A stretch of 64,000 nucleotides of DNA from Argyresthia goedartella (GCA_949825045.1 OX463815.1:18407231-18471230); one strand, 5' to 3'; shown: positions 40,606 through 52,523, counted from the stretch's first letter. Translations and numbers: made by a program. Notes: generated from the sequence alone by a model not told the origin.

Positions 40606-41695
40606 CAGGCACGCCTTTGCCGACGTGACGGCATAACGCACTCTATGGCGATGAAGCGCCATCTGTTGACCTGTGACAGAACCATAACAAACAAACCAGC
40701 AATGTTTTTTCTGGCCTGTTCAAAGAGGCCAGAAATGATTTTGTTGTCCTGATTAACTATTTATTTTTTTGTGGCCCTATTATTGACCATCTTTCGCCAC
40801 ATTTCCGAACAGTGGAATGAAACATAATGATATCATTACACCTTTCTAAATGCCGGCAATTCTAGATATCTTCGGTATTCAACTGTGCAACTTAATACAG
40901 GAAACCCCATTAACTTTGATAAAACCGTTAGCTTTAATGCGATGACGTCTTACCTGATTGATGTTGGGTCTCTTATAAATCAAGAAATAAAATATATCCT
41001 ACGTAAGTACCTACTACCTTGATTGTATCAATTAGTTACAGACAGACCGGTACTATTATAGAGGGCTCACGTCCCGTGACCCTCTGTAGCGAATTCCACT
41101 GATTTGGTACATACTTAGGACTTATGGTAATTAGTGGATTTGAGACTCAGAATTAACTATAAGTGCATTTATAAGGCGAGACTAACACACCCTGTGGGTA
41201 GAGTGATGTAAGACATGGTTGTATATTTATGTTATTGTGTATGGTTATATTGCATTCTAGTTCATTTATGCCTCTAGTTTTATATTAACAATCACAAGTA
41301 TAATTCTATAATATTCTCATTTAAATTAAACTTAACGCCAATAGAATCGCTAACAGTATTTTACTATAGATTTAAGTTACCCATGGTGTCAATAACGCGT
41401 TGTAAGTATTTGAAACTCAGAAAGACTTTAATTACCTGATTATGATATTGCACATTTTTGACAATTTAAATTATAGCTTTTAAGTTTTGTATATTGTGTA
41501 TTAAAAGATTAAAACATTGATTAAAATATAATTAAATACCTAATTCTTCACTGTGTATAATTATTTAGGTGCAATCTAACCCTTTCCAATAAAGGGTAGC
41601 AGAGGGTACATAGTGCACCCGAGTTACTATTTTGAGTTTTGTCATTTGAAGGGTGCTTAAGTCCTGTTAAAATCTACCCTCGTACGGTATTCGAT
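40606..41695. other. Nothing recognised
   Basis: AT-rich. One small hairpin (TTTCTGGCCTGTTCAAAGAG...) lies near 40709-40736. No gene. Confidence 0.45.
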
Positions 41696-42254
41696 CAGGA
41701 GCTTTATTTTTGAATCACTCGAGTGACATAATATATCGCATGCGTCATAAGTCGCCTTCGACTTACAAGTTACATGACGTCGATTTTCTGCATTTTTGAA
41801 TCGTTCGTCATCGGTGCTGCCAATAAATTTGGAAATGTTGATTTTTATCCGTTTCACGCAGAAATAGTAACAACCGGTAAATATCGCATAAGAAACGGAA
41901 CGTTAAATGCTGTCATATTTGTTCAGTTAAGCTGCCTTATACATCCTAGCAATAATAATAAACAAATCGGGCTGTACAATCTGTCGCAAACGTCACATAT
42001 TTGACGTTTTGGATTCAAATTTTAAAAACCGCGCGAAAACAGCAAACTCTGACACTTCAAATGGTGTTGACATTAGCTTTGACGTATTTGACGTTTATTC
42101 TACTATTCGACTTCCGCAACGAGTGGGCCTGACCACTCGTTGCAGGCGAATGACTGAAAAATACGAAATTTCGGATGTCGAAAGCAAAATCAGTAGAAAA
42201 GAGCGCACGGGTGACATAAAAGTCATGCGAGCGATTCAAAAATAGAGCTCCAGG
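41696..42254. mobile_element. TIR element of about 560 bp
   Basis: AGGAGCTTTATTTTTGAATC at the left is inverted as GATTCAAAAATAGAGCTCC at the right. Internal palindromes include AAGTCGCCTTCGACTT and CAACGAGTGG...CCACTCGTTG. Two frames of 76-78 codons exist on opposite strands but resemble nothing known. Confidence 0.7.
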
Positions 42255-42529
42255 AGTAAGATTCAATATGTTAGCTAATAACAGCATCGGCACCAGGTTT
42301 AGATAAGCAACTCAGCCCCCGCGGGGGGCGGGGGGTGTTGTGAAACAGAGAGTGAGGGATAGACCTATGCGCTACATAAAGCTCTGTCCCCCACCTTTCG
42401 CGATAACCACGCGAACCTTTGGCTTTCACCAGTATTTCGCCAATGTATGGCGGTTACACACTTCATCATATTTAACAGCAACATATTTAAACTGTATAAC
42501 ATGCATCCATATACAAGAGCTTCGTGGGT
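42255..42529. other. Non-coding with a G/C homopolymer hairpin
   Basis: CAGCCCCCGCGGGGGGCGGGG near 42314-42336. AAAGCTCTGTCCCCCACCTT is a relative of the sequence beside the 44-C run at 25319. Confidence 0.5.
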
Positions 42530-42830
42530 GTCACGCTTGCTTCTCACACTGGAGATGCAGGTTCGAATCCTGACCGTGTACCAAATACCAATAAGATAAT
42601 TAATTTATCTTAAGTAAATTATCGGACATTCAGTGTTTCGGATGACACGTTAAGCTATAGGTCCCGCCCGGCTACTATCGCTATGTGATAGTGGTCGTAA
42701 AAGAGCCCTCCGCACCAACCCGCACTGAGCCAGGGTGGTGCAGTGACTTAATCTTACTCGTATCCCGAGTAAAGGCCTGTGCCCCTCGGTGGGGACATTA
42801 ATGGGCTACATTTATTATTATCATTTTTAT
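42530..42830 (+). mobile_element. SINE (TTA-tail family 2), most complete copy
   Basis: A B box GGTTCGAATCC at 42560-42570 is followed by TTTCGGATGACACGTTAAGC, CCGCACTGAGCCAGG, CGAGTAAAGGCCTGTGCCCC, TCGGTGGGGACATTAATGGG and a TTTATTATTATC tail. It is tRNA-derived and non-coding. Confidence 0.75.
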
Positions 42831-43027
42831 AACATACATCTACATGTAATCTTCCTCCTGATCGAAAACCGGATGGTGGTAGACTTTCTCCAGTATCGTC
42901 TTGGACTAAGCCGGTCAATTTAATAAAAACAATCAACTTTGAAGAGCATTTGATTTTCAACTGATTTGCTTTGCAGACAATCATCGAACATATCAGTTTA
43001 CTACAAGGAAAATGAAACCCTTACAGG

Positions 43028-43575
43028 TAGCGATGCGCGATTATGATATGAATGACACTAATGAAATCACTCGATTATGGCAATCATTCGACGTATTCGA
43101 ATGGAACACCTAAATCATTCGAATGGACACCTCACAACAACGAACTGGGACTGACAGCGATCGACGAATACTAATCGACGCACCCCCACTAATGAGTATT
43201 CGCTAGTCGACCAAATCATTCAAACAGGCCGACTGTCCGACTTTCAAGCAATATTCAACCATATGGCTATAACTTTAAGTTGCATGACATATTAGCGATT
43301 AGCGATTCGAAAATCATTCACCAACTCGATTATTCTATATGTCCGCTTGCCTTTCTTTTGGTTTTTCGGCTGCAAGCAAGATTCAGTCCTATGGTCGATA
43401 TTTTACAGTACAATACAAACTACAGTGGTTCTGTCTGGTTTAGTTATTCGAATTAAAATAAGTTGTCATCATTCAATTATTAGGATTAGCGATCGCTAAT
43501 ATTGTAGTCGAATAATAATATTAGTAGTCGTCTGATCATTCGACACACAAAATCATTCACTATCGCGCATATCTA
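43028..43575. mobile_element. hAT-type MITE with 8-bp flanking duplication
   Basis: Ends TAGCGATGCGCGATTA and (reversed) TAGATATGCGCGATAG, flanked by CTTACAGG (43020-43027) and CTTCCAGG (43576-43583), 7 of 8 identical. The interior is full of GAATGATT/AATCATTC short inverted repeats and has no transposase. Confidence 0.7.
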
Positions 43576-43583
43576 CTTCCAGG

Positions 43584-44440
43584 TGATCTGGAGGCAAAAA
43601 AATGTCCACAGATCAGTACATACCAAATCCCTACACAGAACAAGGGGAGTTTACCTCCTCCTCTGGGCCTGTTTTAAAATCCCCGGATGAACCCTATCTG
43701 ACAGAATAATAAAATAAAAAACGTAAATACACGTTTTGTCGGTCACATTTTATTGACCTTAGCGTGCAATATTCCTCGCATCCATACCCACGAACGTCCT
43801 CTCCATGTTGCATTCATGTTTCAACTGCAATTTACGGCAGTTCAGAATTCAGTGAGACAGGTGTCAGGTGGTTTAACATAATAAGCTTATCGCGGCGATA
43901 CGACCGCGCACTGGGGCGCCCATCACTGGATCGCGTTGTGTCGACTTCAGCTTCTGGGATGTCCTTCAAACTGTAATACTCACCATTGAGATCTTCATGA
44001 AAATGAAACCTTACACTGCTAAACTAGTGGCTGTTGCTGGAAAACTAAACTTCTAACATACAAACTTATGAATAAATTCATAAGTATATAACAAACATTG
44101 TTTTTTTTTATGTAAATTATTTAACATGAGCAAATCGATTGAGCGGCGCGCCTTTGAATCGGTTTCACGATTAACATGTTAACCCATCACTAAAATGCGT
44201 GACGTCAGAGTATATAGTAAAAAAATCACACGCTAGGTTTACATACAGTTACCGTGTTTGCGGTGTCTACTAGTATTTAATGTCTATGCTTTGGGTGGAC
44301 TATTTTTTCCGGAGATATTTGATGATATCAAATGTTCAAGCAGTAATCGTCACCAAAATGTCTTAATAACTCTAGAATCATTAAATATTTTTGAAACCCT
44401 AACCAAGTCGATAAGCCCTTCCGTTTGCCTGCACGTGAGA
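43584..44440. other. Nothing recognised
   Basis: No gene or repeat is assigned; frames of 61-70 codons lack motifs. Confidence 0.4.
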
Positions 44441-44476
44441 TGAGGATTACAGCTTGACGTCAAGCCGTAATCCTCA
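44441..44476. repeat. 36-bp palindrome centred on GACGTC
   Basis: TGAGGATTACAGCTTGAC and its complement, with one A/C imperfection per arm. Confidence 0.8.
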
Positions 44477-44744
44477 CCAGCCTAATGCTATAACTTCGAA
44501 ACTATAAGTGGACTATTTTCTTTCCTTGTGGACTATTTAGGACAATTCTATAGCAGTGTCAAATTAAATAAAAATTTCCTATGTGTGTATTACTTGAAGG
44601 ACATCTTCTGTGAAGGCAAGGTTCGATTACACAACACTCAAGGTTCGGCTGTCCCGCTCATTTGTATCGGAATTGACAGCGCCAGCATGACGGCACTTCA
44701 TTTGAGCCATGATACAACTATTCAGGTATAGCCAAGAAGGTCAC

Positions 44745-44862
44745 GGACAAATTCACGACACGTCGCATCACATCACGCCTGTGTGATCAGCAGAGGGTGT
44801 GATTCACAGGTACAAGTAACACGCGTGATGTGATGTCATACCGTGAATTTTTCTTTTAGCTT
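44745..44862. mobile_element. Small palindromic MITE
   Basis: AAATTCACGACACGTCGCAT and ATGTCATACCGTGAATTT form diverged inverted ends; ATCACATCACGC / GCGTGATGTGAT form the inner arms. Confidence 0.65.
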
Positions 44863-45162
44863 TTTGGCTGGACCGTACAGTTATATCGTGCAGAAGTCTG
44901 CGCATTCGGGTAAGAGCCCTTCATAGACGACAAGCAGACATAGGTGTAAGTATTAAAATTGGAGCGGTAAGGCCATAATTCGGAACCACTTTCAGTATAA
45001 AAACCGATTTGATCAGAGAAACTTCGTTTTTACTTCCCAAACTAATATTAAAACGACCGGGAATCGCTCAGGGTATTGTACTAGTGTACCTGCCTTATGT
45101 AGCTAAATAGCTTACATCCCTAAAACGTGTTTTCTGGACTTGCTGATCTGCTGATTGGATTG
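44863..45162. other. Nothing recognised
   Basis: A scrap similar to 9505-9560 lies at about 44975-45030. Confidence 0.4.
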
Positions 45163-45537
45163 TTTTTTAGGGTTACTTACCTTAAGGGTGCCAAACGGGA
45201 CCCTATTACTAAGCCTCCGCTGTCCGTCCGTCCGTCCGTCACTTTTCATAGATGATGTATTTCTGTTGCTGCTATAATAACAAATACTAAAAAAACAGAA
45301 TAAAATACATATTTAAGGGGGCTCCCATACAACAATTCTTTCAATACCACATACAAACTTCTGAATGCACCTGTCTACCTACATGCAGTGTGAAAGTAGC
45401 CGCACCGCACCACAAACTTTGTAAACAACATTTTGCTATGAAAAATCCAAACTATTCAGTCCACATCATCCCTACCATTGTAGGGTGGTACGCAACCATT
45501 CGTGCGCGAGTTCGACTCGCACTTGACCGGTTTTTTA
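45163..45537 (+). mobile_element. GTCY-microsatellite element, full length
   Basis: TTTTTTAGGGTTACTTACC, GGACCCTATTACTAAGCC, a GTCC run and the end CGAGTTCGACTCGCACTTGACCGG with a T run. Confidence 0.85.
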
Positions 45538-45724
45538 AATGAGACGTTTTTTTAAACTGAATAGTTGGTAAAAGTTGTATTTCGTATGCTTTCTCTTATA
45601 AATGCACTGTACTGCCCCGCCAGTACTGCCCCGCCAGTTTCTTGATCTTGTACCCAAGCGCCAGGCGGGCGGCATTCATAGGCCAAGAAACCTGGCGGGT
45701 CCTGTACATGCACGGCTTTCCACT

Positions 45725-45789
45725 TTAGGAAGAACAATACCTGGTCAAAGTTACCCTACCTATCTTTAACCAGGTATTGTTCTTCCTAA
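45725..45789. repeat. Perfect 21-bp-arm hairpin
   Basis: TTAGGAAGAACAATACCTGG with its exact complement around a 23-base loop. Part of the arm is repeated again right after it (AGAACAATACCTG). Confidence 0.85.
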
Positions 45790-45803
45790 AGAACAATACC
45801 TGA

Positions 45804-46172
45804 ACAACTCTATTGTTAAGTCTAGAGCAGAAATGAGATCTACATCTTATAGTGTATTGTGTTATCATCATTATTGTGTAAATATCGTTTTGATCAGATT
45901 TTAATGCACAGATGAATTTGTCTACGAAATACCATTAATATCATTTGTTCACGAAAATACTCGTCTTTTTCCAGGAAGCAGCCTTATCTTGGTATTTAAT
46001 TTACTAAAAGATCCTTATCTATGCAATATCAAATTGTGTTGTTTGTTAATTTGGCCATATCAATAATTTTGTATTATAATTATTAGGCGGCAGAAAAATC
46101 CAGATGACCTTATTTTGAGTAAGTATTTTTTACGCAAACTGCCAGCTATAAATAGACATTTTAATGAATAAA
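45804..46172. other. Nothing recognised
   Basis: AT-rich, no gene. Confidence 0.4.
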
Positions 46173-46244
46173 TTGACAGCAGGGCGAGGCCTAGCGATCT
46201 CCGTCCACTTGACAGCAGGGCGAGGCCTAGCGATCTCCGTCCAC
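46173..46244. repeat. Exact 36-bp tandem duplication
   Basis: The unit TTGACAGCAGGGCGAGGCCT, AGCGATCTCCGTCCAC occurs twice without mismatch. Confidence 0.95.
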
Positions 46245-47109
46245 TCCTTTGAAAGTTTACTCTTTGAACACAAAGTTGTATATATGGCTATAGCGTGGAT
46301 AAGATACATCCTTCTAAAGATTTCCTTTACAAACCTGCGTAGAAAGGTAGGCGTTCCAAAATTGACCCAATTCCATGTTCTGCTCGCTCGTGAATGTCTT
46401 TATTACGAGTAGTCTTAGTATTTTTATACTTTCAATGAAATCTAATTATTATAACGAGGTTTGCGAGGCTTAAAAACCCATAATGACCGCATTTTTTTTT
46501 TTTCAAATTGTATTTACCTCAAGGCACAAAGCAAAGCAAAGTTGGGTCAAACTTGATCAATTCATGGATGGAAGTAAGCTTCATATTTGATATTAATCAA
46601 TTATTGTTTTAATTTAATTTAATAATTATTATCTTATATGAATATGGATATAGTCAGAAATAAAATTGAATTGAATTGCTGTGTGAGAATATGGTCATTG
46701 CAGGAGTAAATTCGTGACTCAGTAGCGGGCGGGCGCCGCCCCGGTCGGTCTGGGACTGCTATGCTATGAGCCTATATATATACCTTACTCTACTACTCTT
46801 AAACCGTGGCACGAGGTATACATAGTAAAAAAAAATGCGGCCTACCCTAAATCAGGGAGAAATATCACCTGTTATAATTTGTACATGATTTGTTGAACAA
46901 GGTCTTGTTCAACGGCGAAATCAAACGTTAAGTATTGTTAGTGTCATCTCTTGGGAAATACCGGCTCGAATAAAATAGGCAAATAGAAGAAATTGCGCAC
47001 ATAGCCGCACAAAACTAAATACCTACCTGCCTATCTACCTACCTGCCTACGGGCACCGAGATATTCGAGAGGGAAGCAAACGTAGGTTCTCGATCTCAAG
47101 TGAAGTATC
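46245..47109. other. Nothing recognised apart from short repeats
   Basis: A MITE scrap (CGTGGCACGAGGTATAC near 46804) and (CTAC)n-type repeats near 47022-47049. No gene. Confidence 0.45.
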
Positions 47110-47624
47110 TTAACACTTTGACAGCCGATCACGACTCTATGTTGTGATGCTCAATTTCCCCCCGTAGGCTGATCACGACACCACGTCGTGACGGCCGTTC
47201 CTTGATTTTTCATTAAAAACACGACGCTTCGTAGTGATAGGCGCTTAGTGCATTGCGTAGCTACATTCTTTGGCTACACAAACACATGCGATTCATTCTC
47301 GTGAGGGCGGAGGTGGGGTCAGGGGGGTGGATGGGGGCGTCGGCCGGTCAAGCGACGACGAGAGTTTGTAAGGTTTGCGCCGATACAATAAAAAAGCAGA
47401 CTGGCAAACGGGGTCTTTCATTTAGATTTTTTCAATAAAAAAATATGTAAAATTGATTGTTTTATTTTTTATTGCAATAAAACATAAGTTATTCTAACAT
47501 ATACTTAAAAAAACTAAATGCGTAACTATTTTAGTTCTTTTTGTATCGAATATACAAAAATGACCAAAATGGCCGGCGTACGGGGGAATGCGGGTGACAA
47601 AAAGCTCGGCTGGCAAAGTGTTAA
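47110..47624 (+). mobile_element. piggyBac-type remnant with TTAA target duplication
   Basis: The 507-bp element is bounded by TTAA at 47110-47113 and 47621-47624. The ends CACTTTGACAGCCGATC and (reversed) CACTTTGCCAGCCGAGC are inverted. It has kept the 3' end of a transposase gene (47340-47438) and its AATAAA-containing tail, so it seems to be an internal-deletion derivative. Confidence 0.85.
47340..47438 (+). pseudogene. C-terminal scrap of a piggyBac-like transposase
   Basis: RVCKVCADTIKKQTGKRGL followed by a stop resembles the start of the cysteine-rich C-terminal domain of piggyBac transposases (C-x2-C then a basic stretch), cut short after the first cysteine pair. Its position just inside the right end fits a transposase terminus. 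No catalytic domain remains. Confidence 0.5.
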
Positions 47625-47768
47625 GCGCGCTCCACACTCTTGCGAGATATTCACGCGAGAATCTCAGGAGATTCTCAGCGAGAACTGTAGTGAGAACTTC
47701 TTCGGGTCCACACTCGTTAGTGTCGATCAAATAAACGTTTGTGAAATACAATTCATGTTATATAAAAT

Positions 47769-48119
47769 AGGTTAAGTGCGAGTCGGAAAAGCACACGAAG
47801 GGTTCCGTACCATCATAAAAGAAAAACGCAAACAAAAACACGTTTCTTAAGCGTATGGGGACCGCCTAAATAATTTAAAAACGAGAATTATTCCCTATTT
47901 ATTGTAATAACGGCAAGAAAATAGACAATTTGGAAAAATGTCAACCCTCTACCTATTACGGATCATCATAAGATACAGCCCGGTAACGGACGGACCGAGG
48001 AACGGACGGATGGACAAACGGACTGGCGGGCGGGCGGACAGACGGACGGACGGCCCAGCTATGAGCAGAGTGAAAAGTAATAGGGCCCCGATGGCACCCT
48101 TCAGCCATGGAACCCTTAA
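47769..48119 (-). mobile_element. GTCY-microsatellite element
   Basis: GGTTAAGTGCGAGTCGGAAA, ACGAAGGGTTCCGTACCATC, then GACGGACGGACGG variants and TAATAGGGCCCCGATGGCAC. Confidence 0.8.
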
Positions 48120-48253
48120 CAGTTTTCAAAAAATACCCATCGAAACCATAATTAGGTTCAGTATGTGATTCGGTGAAGTATTTTGTGCTCAAATATTATA
48201 TATCACTTCTGATTGTGACCTAATCTATTTCAAATAACATATTAAAACATATA

Positions 48254-50006
48254 CAGTGGTGGTCATATAATTAAGAACACTTATTTGAAGGGATTTTTTT
48301 TCAAATTAACAAGTATAACTATTTGCATGTATTTTTTGGAATTTCTTTCGGTATCGCAAAACTTTTCCATACTAGTGTTACATTAATTGATACACATGAT
48401 TGGCTAAAAATTAAATAGATAAACTTTATACATTAGATCTGAACCTAGTATTACTACTTACTGGCTGGTCACGTAATTAAGAACGCTGAATATATATATT
48501 TTTTAAATTCAAATTTAAATAAAGAACACTATGACTTTATGGTTGTAGTTGTAGGTCACTATTCGTTAATTTCGGCGCCATTTAGTGTTGTAAGTCTTAG
48601 AGGTGATTGTTTCATAGGAAATCAATGAGAAAAATAAAAGATGTGATAAATCTACCAGGGAAGTAATAATAAAACATTGCGAGAGGAATTGGTCGTATAA
48701 AAAGATAGCCGACCATCTGCAATGCTCAAAAACTATGGTTTTCCACGCTGTTAAGTATTTTGCCACGTATCAAACTACTTCAAATGTTCCCCGTATATAC
48801 CTAAACAGAGAAAGTCATCTCGTCGAGATGATCGAAATATCGTTCGTTTGGCAAAACAAAATCCTTTTAAAGGGTCTAATGAGCTGAGAAAAGAATATTT
48901 TGGTGAAAACAACCCTTTAGGAATCTCGGCACGCACTCTGAAGGCGTTTGATAGAAATAAAGTTGCACGGAAGGATAGCAAGGAAGGTGCCCGCCCATGT
49001 TGAAACGCCATGTTGCATAGGCAAGCTCGGCTTGTATTTATAAGAAGGTATGAAAACTGGACAGTTAGACTGTCGAAAAATGTTCTTTTTTCTGACGAGA
49101 CAATAATAAACACGGTATGTTCTGATGGAAAACGATATGTACGACGCCTATGATTAGCGCATTCGACCAAGTTCACAAAAAAGATATAAAAGCAAGATGG
49201 CGGAAATTTTTAATTTGGAGATGTTTTTCTGGACACCATGTTGGACCTGTTAAGCTGATAGAAGGAAACATGGATCAATTCCAATACAAAAATATACTGG
49301 AAGAAACAATGTTACCTTAAGCTGAAGACGTGCTTCCGGTTATTTGGACATTCCAGCACGACAATGATCCAAAGCATACTGCACGCACCGTTAAGGAATT
49401 TCTCACATCGCAATCAGTTTCTGTCTTAGATTGGCCAGCTAACAGTCTACATCTAAACCCAACAGAGCAGCTTTGGTGCGAAGTCAAGAAAAAGGTTTCA
49501 AATCGACAGTGTGGCAATCTAAGAGAGCTGTACGACGTTTTCTTAGAAGAATGGAACTCTATCTCTCGCGAAATGTCAAAAATTGATAGAGTCAATGCCT
49601 CGCCGGTGTAAAGCACTTATTAAAAGCCGTGGACATGCTACTCACTATTAAAATTTGTTTAAAATGTATTAAATGGTTTATTTTTTCTTTACACACTTCA
49701 CATTAATGTGATTTATTCAATCTAAGTTTCATATAATACAACTTTCGAGCAATTTAATAAATCGTTCTTAATTATTTGTCCAGCTTCATCACTATTTGAA
49801 TTTGTTACAATAGAGAATAAATAAAATTTGTAAAAAAAATTGCAAGCGATTTTATTATTTTATCCTTATCCCGGTTGCTCCATTCTTGGGGATATTTCAT
49901 AACATAACTAAGTTACTTCTAAGAAGACACATATAACTACACATGACATGATTTAGATTAAAAAATCTGGAACTTCAAATCGTTTTTAACTGAATGACCA
50001 CAACTT
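48254..50006 (+). mobile_element. Tc1-type transposon with IR/DR ends, decayed
   Basis: Outer ends CAGTGGTGGTCAT (48254) and, reversed, AAGTTGTGGTCAT (50006) and inner copies CTGGTCACGTAATTAAGAAC (about 48464) and TTCTTAATTATTTGTCCAG (about 49764-49782) give the paired inverted/direct-repeat ends known in Tc1-group elements. TA flanks both ends. The transposase gene inside is broken. Confidence 0.82.
48624..49620 (+). pseudogene. Tc1-group DD34E transposase, frameshifted
   Basis: Pieces in several frames: an N-terminal helix-turn-helix-like part, then NIVRLAKQNPFKG, then RQARLVFIRRYENW with NVLFSDE (first catalytic D), then LIWRCFSGHHVGPVKLIEG, then QHDNDPKHTA (second D) and DWPANSLHLNPTEQLW (E). 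Thirty-four residues separate the second D from the E, the Tc1 spacing. Stops at least near 49002, 49152 and 49318 interrupt it. The last 94 codons (49330-49611) are open. The catalytic residues survive but the protein cannot be made whole. Confidence 0.85.
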
Positions 50007-50018
50007 TATATTAAATTG

Positions 50019-50660
50019 ACATTTAATTAGCTGACCATTTTTTGGGGAATTATGGTAACCATAATTATGAACAACTTTCCCTTAGAAACATATGGTCGCA
50101 AATGAAAAAAAAACATCCCTCAGTACATTGACCCGATCAGCTGATTACGGGTTACTATGGGAGACCCATTTTTTAGGGTTCCGTACCCGAAGGGTTCCAA
50201 ACGGGACCCTATTACTAAGACTTCGCTGTCCGTCCGTCTGTCACCAGGCTGTATCTCAAGAACCTAGCTAGCTAGAGAGTTGAAATTTTCACAGATTATG
50301 TATTTCTGTTGCCGCTATAACTGCAAATACTAAAAAACAGGATAAAAGAAATATTTAAGGGGGCTCCCATACAACAATACCACATACAAACTTATGGATG
50401 CACCTGGTTACTTACATGGAGTGTGAAAGTAACCGCACCAATAACTTTGTAAACAATATTTTGCTGTGTAAAATCCAAACTATTCACTCCACACCATCGC
50501 TTCCATTGAACGGTGGTACGGAACCCTTCGTGCGCGATTTAGACTCGCACTTGACCGGTTTTTTTCATTTGCAACCATATGAACCATATGTTTCTTAGGG
50601 AAAGTTGTTCATAATTATGGGTACCATCATACCCCAAAATATGTTCGGCTAGTTAAATGT
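50019..50660. mobile_element. Palindromic MITE, copy 5, split by a GTCY element
   Basis: The left half (50019-50172) starts TGACATTTAATTAGCTGACC. The right half (50566-50660) ends GGCTAGTTAAATGTCGCC. Removing 50173-50565 restores the layout of the other copies at the central T run. Confidence 0.85.
50173..50565 (+). mobile_element. GTCY-microsatellite element nested in a MITE
   Basis: Full length: AGGGTTCCGTACCCGAAGGG to AGACTCGCACTTGACCGG and a T run. Its interior closely matches the copy at 6806-7234 in reverse; a stretch of 50 codons gives the identical translation. Confidence 0.9.
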
Positions 50661-50803
50661 CGCCAAAAAGTCGACAAAATAAATCCATCCACGCTTATAG
50701 CATATTCCGCGGTTCTAAATTTCTTTATAGTTATTACTGTGCATATTTCTTAGACTAGCCGTCTAGCAGCAGACCTTTGACAGTGGCTAAATACAGTTTG
50801 AAC

Positions 50804-51404
50804 CAGTGTTACCAGGTGAAAACTATAAACTACCGTGTTTATCTGTTAAAATTACGGTGTTTAAGACTTAAATTACCGTAGAATCATTTGGAAAATACTG
50901 TGTAAATTACCTTATAAAATGCAACCGAAACAACCTTGAATTTAGATTTTTTTATTTAAAATTAATCTTCTAAAATAAGAACTTCTTTATCATACATGGC
51001 TGCCGTCATTTTTGATAACGTTCTTAGTAGGTGTAAATCAACACAGTTATGACCATTCCGGTGAATAGCTTGTTGAGCAAGTATATTTCCCTTAATGGTT
51101 TTCGGTATCAGCTTGTTCCTTTTCTTCGTTTTTATGTCGTCGATTGACTATTACTATTATTGATCGTCGACTGAATATTATTTCACACCAAAGTTAAAAA
51201 ATACCATCGGATCTCTGCGACCCGATGTCGGCCTATTGGCCTATCTTCGATTTCAAACTTTATTGTGTGTGCTACTTCCCTACACGGTAGTTAGTATCTA
51301 AGAATACCGTAGAAAAAGACACGGTAGTGGATCGCTACCGTAGACCGTGTATTAGCCAAAAATACCGTGGTTCTACGGTAATTACCGTGTACCTGGTAAC
51401 ACTG
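50804..51404. mobile_element. hAT-type MITE with exact 8-bp target duplication
   Basis: The 601-bp element starts CAGTGTTACCAGGT and ends ACCTGGTAACACTG. GTTTGAAC flanks it exactly on both sides (50796-50803, 51405-51412). Subterminal ACCGT/ACGGT motifs abound. No transposase. Confidence 0.92.
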
Positions 51405-51412
51405 GTTTGAAC

Positions 51413-52523
51413 GCCAAATAAGTACAACATGGCCAAGTTACGTCGCCAAGCACGACAAGGTTATTTCCTGTCAGCCAGGTTCCCACTCAACATGGCCGCG
51501 TTGTATTTATAATGCGTATAAACTCCTTTAGCGGCTGTCCCATGGCTCACAGTTAACCCATGGCTCACAGTTAATTCTTACTAAGACAACCGTTAAAAAC
51601 AAAGGGGTTGTTTTTAGTCCGTATACCACACGAGCTGATGCCCGCTCAATATGTGGGGACCCGGACGTAGCAGGGAGGTCTGACTCCTGGGCATGGGTAA
51701 TTCCATTTTTTTCCCCTCCAACAAAAAAAAAAAAAATAGCGGCTGTCAAAAGTCTGCTGCAAGCCGGCGGCGGCGGCGGCGGCCTCAGTGAACTTATTTT
51801 TCGCCTCATCTTTTCATTTGACCACTGTGAGAGAAAGAAGGCGAAGAAACTCCAACAGTTTGAGATTTTTAGATCTCTTAAAAAAAATCCTTACAAAGAT
51901 TACAATATTTACCATTTACAATTATTAACTAGAAATAACATTAATAGATTAAGACCGTGCACTCTCTTGTCATTCAAGGTGTGTGGTGAGACTGAACAAT
52001 TGTATCTACCTGGAACAATTGTACCTACCATACTATCTATTGTATGGGTAGCACAGCTGTACATAAATTGTAATGTCTAACTCTGTATGTAATAGGTAGG
52101 CAGTCATCTGTTGTTCCTGCAAATTTTGGTTTAGAATTGAGTGTTTTGTTTTACTGGAAAAATAACTGATTAGATCTAGGAAATTAAAATGCCTGAACTT
52201 CTTACATTTTCTATCTTGTAATCTTGAATACCCTTTGAAAGTTTGAATAGTTTTTACATGGTTTTTAAATTGCTCAAATGGCTAGTCTTAAGATTTTAAC
52301 AACATGACGTCACGCTTTGTCCGAAACGAGGTAGCAGAGCCACAGTTTGTGTTTTTTAACCATGTTATTCAATTCACCACTTTACATAACCACCAGCTTG
52401 ATGATATTACAATTATTGTGTGTTATAATTATAAATGATTATAACAGTGACTGAAGAACTAACTCCTTAATCTATCTATCTATTTATCTTCTATCTGTGT
52501 TTTCTCTTATTACTTATAATAGA
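51413..52523. other. Nothing recognised; short (GGC)n run
   Basis: GGCGGCGGCGGCGGCGGCC near 51764-51782 and (ATCT)n near 52470. The 93-codon frame at 51528-51809 is a by-product of the GGC run. Confidence 0.4.

Noticed and set aside
42009..42245. 78-codon basic protein-like frame
   Set aside because: It lies within a TIR element and overlaps an equal-length frame on the opposite strand; no family recognised.
46164..46412. 82-codon frame with a repeated TAGRGLAISVH peptide
   Set aside because: The repeat is the exact 36-bp DNA duplication; the rest has no protein character.
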